64,000 bases of DNA from Ampelomyces quisqualis (lineage: Eukaryota > Ascomycota > Dothideomycetes > Pleosporales > Phaeosphaeriaceae), in the NCBI GenBank assembly GCA_018398575.1, contig JAGTXZ010000011.1, positions 1,054,001-1,118,000 of the forward strand, read 5' to 3'. Positions 46,991-57,680 of the stretch are shown piece by piece. A program made the translations under genes and the position numbers. Position 1 is the stretch's first letter. Each line of letters starts with the position of its first letter. The notes under the pieces are model-generated. The model made no database searches. It saw only the letters and a list, made by a program, of their open reading frames with translations, and was not told where the DNA came from.

Positions 46991-47449
46991 CACTAAGAAT
47001 AACACGCAGGAAGAGGCGCTCCTCTAGAATATACTTTTACTTACCTTAAAGATATAACACAACGCGTTAGCGCTAGGTAAGAGGCTATATAATACTAGAA
47101 CAAAACTTTACTTACTTTTACTTACACCTATAATTTAACCTACTACTATAACTATATAATACTGCGTTACTACTACAAACATACTATAACTATACAATAA
47201 TAATAATAGTGCTGCAATACAAATATATGTAATTTTCTATGTTACGTTTACTATACTATACTATATATTACAACACTATTATAAGTAAGTATATAATACA
47301 AGTACACCTATATACGCTAACTAAGCTATAGCTATTCTACTATCCTTGCACCTACCTGCACTATTCTTAACTCTTACGCGTAATATATTGTATAATACGC
47401 GCGTTATAGAATTGTAATAATAAGTATAAGTAGCAGCTACCTTAATTAA
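46991..47449. other. No gene recognised
   Basis: AT-rich spacer of the right arm, with many tata and acta words and no readable frame. Confidence 0.4.
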
Positions 47450-50400
47450 ATAAATAGTATATAAGTAATACAAAGATAATAACTACTAATAACGTATTGC
47501 AGGCAATTATAAGAATAGGCTATAATATTAATGTAGTAGACTAGCATATATAGGTTGAAGAGATAATAGATTTTATCTAGCCTAAGAATACATATAACAA
47601 GATTAAACAGGTATACTTATAGGCTAACTACTTAAAGATAATACGCAGCCTAATAATAGATAAATAGCTTAAGTATACTGCATACCCTAGACTAACTAAT
47701 AGTAGTATACTAAGAGAATTCTATAAGGCAATAGCTAGCGCTGTATAAAAGAAGATAATCTTAGAAATTTAAGACTACAGTAACAAAGTTAAAGCTAAAC
47801 ACACAAAAAGATAGCTAACGCTTGCAAACTTAGAACTAGAACACACGCAGTTAGTATTAGTAGTCTTAAGTTCTTCTACTACTTTAGTAACTTAGCTAAT
47901 AGGCCTTACTACAATAATAACTAAACTGTTACTTAATAACGTTAATGTCTATACTATAGACAGCGTATATTGTTAAACTGCCTAGACCTTTCTACTTTTA
48001 AGGCTAATAATAGCTGCATATTAACAGTAGCTTAAAGACAGTAACTTTAAGATAAAGCTATAACATCTTAAATATAGTACACTTGTTAAACACCTGTTGT
48101 AACTAAAATTTATATACTAGTATATAGTTAGGACTTTAAAGATATTTAACGCGTTAGCGCTGCGCCTAATTACTAATAATAATAATCTAGCTGCAACTAT
48201 TAACTTATACGTTAAGATAAGAAGCCTTAAGAGCGTTGCAATTAAATACTAGACTCTAGTACAAGATAAAGTTAAGCCTAGTAGTAATACAACCTAGAAT
48301 AGTATACAAATAATAACAGCTAACTATATAATATAGTGCACTTTACTTTAGGCAGCAACAGTAACATTATAAACCTAGTAGGTGCTACTAGAGACAAGAG
48401 GTAAAGGCGCCTCTACTTAGAGCTTAATAATAACACTAAAGACAATAACTGCAAATAACAAAAGATAATAAGAGCGCTAGCAGACCTAGCCTGTAAACTA
48501 TTAACAGGACCTAAAGCAAATAGTAGCAAACAGATAGAAGCAAGAAGAAGAAGAATAATAGCCTAGATATATATATTAAGACTCTAACTACTAAAATTAA
48601 GCGCCTAGAAGAGCAGAATAATAGCACTATAAAGAAAGTAGAGGGAAGCAGAGACAAAGATACTGCGCAAACACAAAATAACGCAATATCTACGCTAATT
48701 ACTATACCTAGACAGAAATACAAGAGTGCTATAAGAAAACAATAAAGGTTACTAGAGGAAAATGCCTACTCTAGTAGTAAAGAAGAATAAGAAGAGTGTA
48801 ATAAAGGTAATAAAGATAAAGATAAAGAGCTCTAGTTAGCAAAATAACTTGCGTTAGAAAAAAGGCTATAGCTCTAAGCTTTACTAAACGCAAGGTAAGT
48901 GCACTATAGAGAGCTTATAACTATAATTTACGCAACTAATACGCAAGACAGAACAGCAGATAAACTGTAAGCTTAAATTAGAGTAGTAATAGAACACTAC
49001 TAAGAGAACAAATAGCAGAAAGCAGCTAACTTCTTTAGATTTCTACTAGAAGACTTTAAAGATAACGCGCTTATAATACTACATTTATTATAAAGACTAA
49101 CAGTTCTATTTATAGTATACTAACTAACAGAAGCCTATAAACTTTATAAAAAAGAGCTATCTTTAGATAATAGTAGTATATTTAGAAACATAATAGGTAT
49201 AGAAAAAACAAGATTAGCTATACTTATAATAATTATAGGGCATGCGTACTTTAAGAACTAGACTAAAGTGCAAGAGAACTAATTAAAGAATAAAACTAGT
49301 TAATATAGAGCTAAAGACAATAGTTAAGAATAGTGCTCTATAACTAACTAACAGACATTCTTATATATATGCAAAAAAAACCCTTTAATGCTAGAAGAGC
49401 TATAGTTAGCAGCATCTATAGTAAGCAGATAGAGCTGCGCACTAGCTGTATAGAAGGCTAAAATTATTACTATAGGCCTTTGCAAATCTAAATAGTGCAA
49501 CCTAAAAGACCTTCTTACGCTTTATATCTACTTTATAAATAACACTCTTCTATAGGGCATAGGCGCACTAATAGTAGATAAAGAAATAGAGATAAAGATT
49601 AATCTGCAAGTTAAATAGCACTTTACAGCGTCTAACTAAAATATCTTACTACGTAAATTTACAAAGAATAGTAAAAAGTATATAGAGATAGTTCTATAGT
49701 ATATCTAAGAACGCTATATACTAAAAGTCTACTTAAATGTAACTACGCACTATCTAGTACTATCTACTAGCTAATTTATAATTGTATATAGCTATATAAC
49801 ACTAGTAAAACGCGTACTTAATAAATACTAAACTATAAGACTTATAACTACAAGCAAAATATTATTAAAAAGTAGTAAAGTAAGCGCAAGAGACACTCTT
49901 AATATTCTTAGCTATATAGTAATATAAGGACATATTATCTTTAACAAGTTCTATAACTACAAATCTAAGAACACTATTATAGGCAACTTGTACAAGACTA
50001 TTTAAAGCAAGAACTATAGTTATTAGTAGAAGGCCTAGGCCCTCTTAGGTACACTAATAGAGAAGAGTCTTTACAAGATACTTATTTTTATCTCCCTAGC
50101 GCTTAGTAGACTATAAGACAATAAGAACTTCTTAAACTAGCACTGTCTTATAGGTAAGAAGAATAACATAAACTGTTCTAAACTATTTACTACTGCTAAC
50201 CTTGTGTACGTAAGTATTAAGAAAATTATAGATATAAGAGAGATAAGAAAGATATTAGGCCTAGTTATAGCAAAGGGCTAGGATACCTGCTTATCTAAGG
50301 CATAAGAAAGAGTTAAAAATGTACTTAATTCTCCTAAGTATATAGCGCTTATAGCGTTAGAAGAGAAGATTATAGTAAGGTTTATACTACGTTAAACTCT

Positions 50401-51450
50401 AGTTACGCAAGACCTATAGGGCTAGAAGATTTTAGGTATTAAGGGCAACTTCCTAACGTTCTACTAGCTATACTAAATAGACAACTTCTAATTACTTATA
50501 GCTAACGTAATAATAAGATGTAAGATAGTGCTACTATAAGAAGAGCTAAATAGTGTAGAAGCTAAGAGTATATATATATTTAACTGCGCTAAGATATAGA
50601 GTATTATAACATTCTTAATACTAGCCTAGCTTAAGGCTGCGCTGTTTAAAAGCAAAGGAAGTAAGAAAACTAAGTAGTTTATATTAATGTATATCTAATA
50701 GCACTTCTAGCAGCTAGATAAAGAAATATTTACTAATAACCTTAACTTACTACTTATATATAGTGCAAAGTACAAGGCAATTAAGCTAGAAGCTAAGAGA
50801 ACCTATGTTAAAACTAGACCTAATTCTAATTAGAGAGGCCTAGTAGATAATTAAATAGTACTACGCAATGTTTAGGCTAAAATCCTTATTAGCTTATACA
50901 AACTATGTGTGCAACTAGTGCTCTAAATAGAGCTTTAAAAAAAAATTGGCAAAGATATAGTTTTTCTACTAAGAGGAAGAATGCTAAAGTCTAAAATAGA
51001 CACTGTGTTAGCAAAATAGAAGAACTTAGACTTAACATTTATTTTAGTAGCGTTAATAGCGTTTGCAGAAGCTATTACGCTAATTAAGGTAAATAAGGTT
51101 ATAATTACAGAGCCTTAAGACAAATAGGGCACCTAAGACTAATTTATGTTTAGAGTATATTAACTAGGCTAGCTAGCAGACGTATATAAGAGTATTATTC
51201 TATACAACCTAGAAAGCAATCTAGAAACAAAAGTTCTAAAGAAGCAGAACGTAAAGATATTATTACGCAGTAGTCTACAAGGTGTAACAATAGAAGAAGA
51301 AGAGAGTAAGTAAAATTGTAATAAGGAAATTTCTATAAAGCTTAAAGGGCTAGTATAAATTAGGTAAATTAAGTAGTAGAACTATAGAGTACAGTACACT
51401 ACTATGCAAAGCTGTAGAATAAAAAACGCTTAAGTAGATATGTAGCCTAG
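47450..51450 (+). pseudogene. SNF2-like helicase/ATPase remnant, right copy
   Basis: Reading through stops gives a protein of about 1300 residues. An unassigned N-terminal region (47450-48500) is followed by a charged coiled-coil-like part (48560-48900; RLEEQNNSTIKKVEG, QQRLLEENAY). The ATPase then shows FRNIIGIEKTRLAILIIII, whose P-loop GxGKT is G-I-E-K-T at 49196-49210. HIIFNKFYNY at about 49930-49960 looks like a decayed V-I-F-D-E-F-H-D Walker B box. ALLGTLIEK at about 50040 resembles the S-G-T-P motif. At 51140-51195, EPQDKQGTQDQFMFRVYQLGQ fits the R-x-x-R-x-G-Q motif VI of SNF2 proteins (shown with stops as Gln). SNF2 ATPases move DNA or nucleosomes. Other SF2 helicases remain possible. 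Confidence 0.58.
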
Positions 51451-51869
51451 TTCTAAGAGTATAAGAATATAAAAAGTATTGCAAAAGAAGTATATATGTA
51501 GACGTAATGCAAAATTAATTTAAAGCGCAAAGATAGTATAGATTTGTAGCAAAACTTAAACTAAGTAATAGCGCTATTAAAGGAATTGCCTTAGACTTAA
51601 ACTATAGTTAGGCACAGTTAAGGACAGGCTGCTAACTAGTAATACAGTTATGCAGATAGTGTAAAGCTATGTTAAATACAAGAACTATAAACTATTTTAA
51701 AAAAGAGTTTTATAAGCTAGGCTGCTAATAATAGTATGCTAGGTATTGCTGTTATTACTTAGTACAGCAGAGCATAGTTAAGAACTGTCTAGTAGCTAGC
51801 GGTATAGTTGTGTTAATAGTGTTGCTAATGTTGCAGATGTTACTAATATTATATTTTCCTAACGTAGGC
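51451..51869. other. Outer end of right arm and junction with chromovirus 2
   Basis: 51782-51868 matches 28748-28838 in direct orientation (gttaagaactgtctag, gctaatgttgcagatgtt, attttcctaacgtag). On the minus strand it encodes the same LRQEN...LVTSATLATLL linker found at the end of the copia remnant. The arm homology with position 1 continues to about 51785. No LTR pair for the following element could be fixed. Confidence 0.55.
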
Positions 51870-51959
51870 GCTTCTAATAAAGTAGAACTAACTTCTCTTA
51901 GTAGACGTAACATGTTCCTACTAGCGCAACGCCCTTAACTTAACCTATTAGCGCTACTA

Positions 51960-52620
51960 GAACGTAGGCTAAAGATTAAAAAAATTCTTATCTTTAAAGG
52001 TAAGAGAATTAGAAAGTATTAGAACTTTAAGGCTAGGCTATCTATTGCCTTTTAATTAGACCTCTTAGCCTTTTAGCTTAAGAACTAAAAGATTACCTTT
52101 ACTCTCTAATACTTACAAACTACGTTTTAATAAATATAGATATAGAGAGAATAGAAAGATAATAGTAAAACGCTAGCGTAGCGCAATATAATGTCCTTTC
52201 TACTTAATTAGATTAAGAGCCCTGTAAACAGAAAGCTCTAAGTTACTATACAGTATTAAAAAGTAGTTTAAAAAGACAGCTAAATAGTAAACAAATTTGT
52301 AGCCTATCTATTAACGTTAGAAAATTAGGTAAACCCCTCTTATAAGTAGAAACACTTAGTAATGCACTTGTACAGTAAACTCTACTTAGAGATTAGAGTA
52401 GCTCTCTCTAACTATACTAAGTTTTCTAATACCTACAAGAAACTTATCAAACGCGCTGTAATACTTAAGGATAACTTACGCTATAGTAGTAGTATACTAT
52501 TACTATACTATTGCACACACAGAACGCCTAGTATAGGTAAAACTTTGCAATTTAAACCTAACGTAACAGCTCTATAACGTTATACTACTAGCACTACAAA
52601 CCTAAGCCTAAAGCTAACTA
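51960..52620 (+). pseudogene. Chromovirus 2 gag
   Basis: The frame reads RKYQNFKARLSIAFQLDLLA, then QKITFTLQYLQTTF, then a fully open stretch at 52362-52577 (71 codons from ATG). That stretch holds LEIRVALSNYTKFSNTYKKL, IKRAVILKDNLRYS and a C-terminal FKPNVTAL. The A-x-x-LDNRL-like end of the capsid region is typical of Ty3/gypsy gag. The open stretch is a chance survivor of a longer frame, since the ATG is internal. A zinc knuckle was not identified. Confidence 0.6.
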
Positions 52621-52839
52621 ACGCCTGCTACTATTACAGCAAAATAGGCTATTAGGCTAGAGAGTATAGATTAAGGCTTAATACCTTCTCTTCTGTTACT
52701 AGCTTAAACTTAATACAAATAAAAAACAAGAAGGCCTAAAAGAACTCTTTCTTTTAGTAGCCTAAGTTCTATTATAACAAGAGAATTGTATTAAAGTACT
52801 TAGAATACTGCGCAATAATAGCGCTGCGCAGCCTGTACA

Positions 52840-53240
52840 AATACTAATTAACTGCAGTGCAGAACTTTGTATAATTAACAAGAAAATTGCCTTACTTAAG
52901 AACCTCTCTTAGATTAACAGCGCAGCGCTACTAACTATCTACTTACCTAACTTAAGTACAGTGCCTAGCTTCTACGCTTATTAGGCCTATCTAACAATAA
53001 AAGATAACTAAAGCGTTACTAAGTTCTTTACTACTATTCTATACAGAATTGCTAACGCAGCGTAACCTGTTATTCTAGAGTTACTAAGCCTAAAAAAAAG
53101 ACGCGTTGTTATTAACTACAAGTTAAAGTAGTAGCGCTACAAGCTTAATACTAATACAATAAGAGTTAAAGACATAAAAACCTTTACAGAATTTCTTTAT
53201 AACAAGCTAAGCGTGTACGCAGTCCTAGTAGGCAGTCTAT
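52840..53240 (+). pseudogene. Chromovirus 2 protease region
   Basis: Before RT the frame shows AYQAYLTIKDNQSVTKFFTT and PVILELPSLKKRRVVINYKL, which fit the C-terminal half of a retroelement aspartic protease (…P-V-I-L-G-L-P-W-L…). The Trp is not present as such. The catalytic D-S/T-G is not clearly readable. Confidence 0.5.
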
Positions 53241-53329
53241 AATTCTCTTCTACTAAATGCTTATTATAGCCTATTAAACTTAAGGATTTTAAAGATGTTA
53301 TAAATAGTAACGCTGCTAACGCGCTGCTG

Positions 53330-54640
53330 TAGCACTATAGAGGAAACTATACTATTAAGCTAGAAGAAGGAGCTACAGCTCTATATAGGCTGCTCTATAA
53401 CTTCTTACTAAAAGAGCTAAGCGTACTGCGCAACTACTTAGTAATAGTATAGAGCCTAGGCTAGATCTAAGAAAGCATAAGCTTAGTAGATGCACCTATT
53501 CTTTTTATGCTTAAAAAGAATAAGATGTTATGCCTTTGCGTAGACTATTAAGGTCTTTACTAAGTTACTAAAAAGAATAGATTAGCTCTACTCTTAATTA
53601 AGAAGACTCTTAATTAGCTCTATAGATTAGTAAAGTTTACTAAGCTTAATCTCAAGAACGCGTATTACTGTATTAGAATCTAGTAAAGTAATAAGTAGAA
53701 GATAGCGTTTTGTACGTAATACAGCTACTTTAAATATATAGTTATACCTTTTAGACTAACTAACGCGCCTGCTACGTTTTAGAGGTATATTAATAGAGCC
53801 TTAGCCTTGTATTTAGATGTCTTTTATCTTATCTATTTTAACAATATCTTAATCTTTTCTTAAAAAAGAGAAGATTATTAGGAATAGGTAAGAAGAGTAC
53901 TTGCTAAGCTAGGAGAATACAGCCTTTTTGTTAACTTAAAGAAGTGTACCTTTGCTACTAACTAAGTTAAGTTCTTAGGGTTTATTATACGCCTTAACAG
54001 CGTTATAATAGATCTAGAACAGGTTTGCGTAGTTATTAATTAGCCTACGCTAACGTCCTTTAAGAATGTTTAAGTCTTTCTAGGCTTTGTAAACTTCTAT
54101 TAACGCTTTATATAAAGTTTCTCTGTTATTATTAGCTCTATTACTAATCTTCTAAAGAGATTAGTTTAAGAGAAAAAGTCTAGTCCTTTTAACTAGCCTA
54201 ACGTAGTAAAGAAGGTAAAGCGCTAGCTCTACAATAGGTTTACAACTGCGCTAGTCCTGCAGCACTACAACTATACACTTTTATTTAAGCTAGAAACTAA
54301 TACCTCTATCTAGAAGGTAGTAGGTATCTTTTTGTAACTTTATGCAAATAGAAACTAGTACCCTATAGCCTTTTAGTTAAGAAAACTCTTACTTATAGAA
54401 AGGAACTACTATTTATACAACTTAGAGCTTCTTACTATTATTATAGTAGTGCAGCACTAGCGTTACTATGTTAAGAAGCTAGTAGTTTAGTTAGAAATAT
54501 AGATAGACTATAATAACCTACGCAGCTTTATAGGCATGTTAACCCTGTCTAGAAGATAGGCTAGCTAGGCTATAACGCTAGCTGCTTATAACTTTAAGAT
54601 TAAGTATTAGTTTAAAAAGACAAATTCTATAGATAGGCTT
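53330..54640 (+). pseudogene. Chromovirus 2 reverse transcriptase and RNase H
   Basis: RT segments appear in order: NYTIKLEEGATALYRLLYN at 53345, APILFMLKKNKMLCLCVDY at about 53490, FTKLNLKNAYYCIRI at about 53640, TNAPATFQRYINRALALYLD at about 53760, and the catalytic box at 53829-53860 as LIYFNNILIFS. LNLKKCTFATNQVKFLGFII and FLGFVNFYQRFIQSFS follow. The Y-L-D-D Asp pair is mutated to Asn. RNase H runs to about 54640 and keeps a LFKLETNTSIQKVVGIFLQ segment and IERNYYLYNLELL. The product would make cDNA from element RNA. Confidence 0.9.
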
Positions 54641-54819
54641 TTAAGGCAACTTATAGATAATAGTAACACACTAGATATTTAACTATTAGACATGTTACTA
54701 GCACTACAAAAGAAATTACAGCTAGTAGAAACCTAAGCTAAGCTACCTAGTAAGAAGCTAGCGTTAGTAAAAAGCTAAATAATAGCTTAATAGTAAGTAG
54801 GCACTTTATATCTTAATAA

Positions 54820-55020
54820 GGATGTTTCTATAAGCCTAGCGTATAGTGTTAAGGTAATAGCTACGCGCTATAGCTCTAATTAAAAAATCCTTAAGAGTAG
54901 ACTAGTAATAACCTAAAGGGTTATATAGTTACAAAGCCTAGCGTATAGTGTTAAAGCAACAGCTAGAAGCTATAGCTCTAATTAGAAGATTTTTAAAGGT
55001 AGACTAGTAATAGCCTAAAG
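54820..55020. repeat. Imperfect tandem duplication within chromovirus 2 pol
   Basis: The stretch gcctagcgtatagtgttaag followed by tatagctctaatta, a purine-rich run and agtaatagcctaaagggtta occurs twice, starting about 54833 and 54941 (108-bp period). It lies between RNase H and integrase, so the duplicated linker encodes L-A-Y-S-V-K-x-x-A twice. Confidence 0.75.
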
Positions 55021-55179
55021 GGTTACGCAGTTACAAGTAAAAGCTATATTCTTAGAGAAGTTAGCTTATAAAAAACCTTTTAAGTTTGTCTTTAAAATCT
55101 ATATACAAGTATAACAGAATAACCTAGAAGCAGTTGCAATACGCAAGGATGTTAAATCTCTAGCGTCTGCCTATTAAGG

Positions 55180-56300
55180 CGCTAGTAAACGCCTAAAGCA
55201 CTAGAAGCTTAACACTTTAGGTAGTCTTTAGTTTAAGAACTAATTATATATTCTACTAGAGCTAGCTCTTAGAGCTAAGCTTCTTAAGCTGTATTATAAC
55301 AATCTACTTACTAGCTATTTTAGGTAAGCTAAAACGCTTAAGCTTGTAGCCTAATACTACTATTAGCCTAGGCTTAAAAAAGAGCTTAAGAAGTATTTTA
55401 ACTCTTACTTAGTGTACTAAGGCATAAAGTTACTTAAGTAGCGCTCTACTAGTATATTAAACGCGCTTTCTTAACCTTAGAGACTATAGTAAAAAATTAT
55501 AATAGATTTTGTTATAAGCCTGTTACTTGCTAAGCGCTACAGCGTTATATATAATATAATACTTGTTATAGTTAATAGATATACTAAAATAGCTAAGTAT
55601 ATTTCTATACAAAAAACAGTTACTGCCTTATAGTTAGTAGATCTGTTCTTAGAATACGTTGTACAATTCTTTAGATTGCCTAAAGGTATTATATTAGATT
55701 AAGAAAGTGTCTTTACTTTATAATTTTAGGTAGACTTCTACTTTATAGCAAAGGCAAAACGCTACCTTAGTACTACCTTCTACCTATAAATAGATAGGTA
55801 AACAGAATAGTAAAATTAGACCCTTAAGTAATACCTAAGAGCTTTTATAGGTAATTATTAAAAAGATTAGATATACCTCTTGTTACTAGCAGAATTTGTA
55901 TATAATAATACTAAGCAGGCTAAATTAGAAATATTTTTATTCTTTGCCTACTATAGGTTTTACTTGCGCCTTAACTGCAAGCTAATAGCGCTTACTAAAG
56001 TTCTTGGCGTTAAAGAAAAGTTGCAAAAGCTTATATAAACTTAGAACGCTCTAGCTAATTACTAGTATAAAACTTTATAATATTAAGAGTAATATTATAA
56101 TATAAGATATAGGCTCTAAAGATTTAAGCTTAAAGATATAATCCTCTTGTTAACAAAGTATCTACGCTTGCGTAGCGCTAGCAAAAAGCTATTACTGCGC
56201 TAAATAGGTTTTTTCTTAGTAGAAGAGTAAATAAGCTTATAAGCTTTTAGAATCTTACTACTATTATATATAAGAATCTACCTAGTATTCTATACCTTCT
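55180..56300 (+). pseudogene. Chromovirus 2 integrase
   Basis: The zinc-binding region (55260-55400) includes KLYYNNLLTSYFRQAKTLKL and YYYQPRLKKELKKYFNSYLV with decayed His/Cys. The core begins at about 55495 with IIIDFVISLLLAK, carrying the first Asp. It continues with ILVIVNRYTKIAKYISIQKT and, near 55690, GIILDQESVFT, where Asp aligns with the second catalytic D (V-S-D-R-G-S/P). A C-terminal GPY/F-like area follows, and then the chromodomain. Confidence 0.85.
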
Positions 56301-56389
56301 TACTTTAGCTATTTGTAGCTAGGAAGAGAAACGAGTTAACCTTACTTAGGCCTGTTAATCTAGACAATAGTAAGAAGCTGCAACAACGC

Positions 56390-56540
56390 TATAAAGTTAA
56401 AGCTATGTTAGTAAAGAGGCGTAACAAGTATTTAGTAAATTACCTAGTAAAATAAAAAGGCTAGCTCTTAGAATATAACAAATAGGTTAATTAGTAAGAT
56501 ATAGATAAATTACTTATAGAAAGGTATAACTAGAAAGGAG
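56390..56540 (+). pseudogene. Chromovirus 2 chromodomain
   Basis: KAMLVKRRNKYLVNYLVKQK and GQLLEYNKQVNQQDIDKLL fit the chromodomain core (YLVKWKGY…E-x-T-W-E) followed by a C-terminal helix, with Trp codons turned to TAG. Confidence 0.7.
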
Positions 56541-56565
56541 ATTAATTACTTATACAATTAATATA

Positions 56566-56597
56566 CAAAAAAAAAGAGAGAAAAAAAAAGAAAAAAA
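56566..56597 (+). promoter_or_regulatory. Polypurine tract of chromovirus 2
   Basis: A 32-base run of A and G only (a-runs with gagag and g), just after the end of pol, is the expected plus-strand primer site. Confidence 0.6.
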
Positions 56598-56789
56598 TAT
56601 AGAAAAACAAAGGCGCCTTACTAGCGCACTACTAGCGCCTTAGTAGCGCAGCTAAGTATAACTACTAGCTTAGCCTAAAAACTTATTATTATTCTTATTA
56701 GCCTTATAGAAGCTTAGAGAGCCTAGTAAATTATTACTAAGCCCTCTATTCTTTACCTCTTTCTGCTATTTCTAGGAAATAGCATTACT

Positions 56790-57180
56790 TTACTCTAATA
56801 GGACTTTACTCTTTACTATTACTGTTGCAGCGCACACTAGGCAACCTAATATGTCTAAGCCCTTAACGCGCTTAGACGCAGGCTCCTTAGCAGGACTAGC
56901 TAAAGCTAGACGCTTCTTAGGCTTAGGCTTAGGCTTAGGCTTAGGTTTAGCCTTAGCCTTAGCCTTAGCCTTAGCCTTAGCTTTACTCTTGCCCTTTTTC
57001 TTAGAAAGAGGCACAAGGCTAGGGCTTTCTAGAAGAAAAGTTTTATCTTTATCTCTACTCTTACTACTACTACTACTTTTAGACTTAGGCTTAGACTTAA
57101 GAGAAGACTTTTCTTCTTTTATATTAAGGTTAGAATTAGACTGCGCGTTAGCCTTACTAAGAGAGAGAAAGTTAGCTTAG
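56790..57180 (-). CDS. Lys-rich low-complexity protein, hypothetical
   Basis: This frame of about 130 codons has no internal stop. The N-terminal half is Ser/Lys-rich (SLKSKPKSKSSSSSKSRDKD), then VPLSKKKGKSKAKAK, a run of (Lys-Ala) units, a run of (Lys-Pro) units, and the tail RLALASPAKEPASKRVKGLD. The dipeptide runs come from hexamer repeats TTAGCC and TTAGGC on the plus strand. The first ATG is at 57014, but the open frame reaches 57180, where a TAA precedes it, so the real start is uncertain. Basic repeats of this kind occur in nuclear DNA-binding proteins. It may be a fragment of a retroelement gag or of a host gene. The open plus-strand frame 56851-57180 (Leu/Gly runs) is its antisense. 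Confidence 0.45.
56916..56983. repeat. Hexamer microsatellite TTAGGC/TTAGCC
   Basis: About five units of ttaggc are followed by about six of ttagcc. It lies inside the Lys-rich frame, so it is interpreted as coding repeats and not as telomere sequence. Confidence 0.9.
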
Positions 57181-57630
57181 ACACTATTAGAACGCTAGCG
57201 CAATAACTATAAAGAATAAGAAAAATAACTTACTTAAGCCTATAGTAAGTTAAGAATACTTTTTACTATAGTAAATAAGTAGTTAGTTACTTTAACCTGT
57301 AGAATTTAGATTTTATTACTTTTATACTAATAACAACTCTTATACTTAACCTTAGTGCGTAAAAAAAGCTCTACTAAGCTAGTCTACTAGCGCAGCACTA
57401 TCTTTTACGTAGTAACTATAATAAAGTTAGAGTTCTTCTTAGTAGTAATGTAGTAGAGCGTTATTTACCTCCAAGGCCTATTAGATTTAATGTAGATTTA
57501 AATATATTATTATTAGGTGTGTGTGTTGTAGCTTGTTCTGTCTTCTAATAGCCCTTTAGCTATTATATCTTGTCTATGCCCTTAGCTGTGCCCTAAGTGT
57601 TCTTTAGACTTACTTCCTATGTTACTTTAC
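57181..57630. other. No gene recognised
   Basis: AT-rich spacer. Some GC-richer words such as ttacctccaaggcctattag at 57466 and a tgtgtgtg run near 57518. No readable frame. Confidence 0.45.
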
Positions 57631-57635
57631 TACAT

Positions 57636-57680
57636 CCCTCCCCTAATCTATAGAAAGAGGCCTCTTCTCTTTTATACTAA
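57636..57680 (+). promoter_or_regulatory. TATA-like element before unit 1
   Basis: ccctcccctaatctatagaaagaggcc resembles ccctctcctataaaaaagaggcc at 59852-59874, in front of the next unit. The shared TATA-like core plus agaggcc suggests paired promoters or a common repeat border. Confidence 0.35.

Larger units (their letters stand above)
42130..51785. repeat. Right arm of long inverted repeat
   Basis: This is the reverse-complement partner of 1-9860. The match begins at the inner side near tttcttgtaagtctaagag (about 42130) and continues at the outer side to at least agcagagcat (about 51780), where the left arm leaves the window. The coding remnants read here on the plus strand are clearer than in the left arm. 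It has extra tandem units at three places and lacks the roughly 740-bp block of the left arm. Confidence 0.9.
51870..56600 (+). mobile_element. Ty3/gypsy chromovirus 2
   Basis: A plus-strand series of gag, protease, RT, RNase H, integrase and chromodomain spans about 4.7 kb and ends in a purine tract at 56566-56597. Domain order puts it in Ty3/gypsy, chromovirus branch. It differs strongly in sequence from chromovirus 1. LTRs are not identified: the sequence after the purine tract has no clear copy upstream of gag, so the element may be truncated or its LTRs too decayed. All frames are interrupted by TAA/TAG. Confidence 0.85.

Noticed and set aside
56916..56983. TTAGGC repeat as a telomere tract
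   Set aside because: Too short, it changes to TTAGCC midway, lies inside an open frame, and TTAGGG would be expected in fungi.
56851..57180. Plus-strand open frame with Leu-Gly and Leu-Ala runs
   Set aside because: It arises from the reverse reading of the hexamer repeat. The minus-strand Lys-rich frame is more protein-like.
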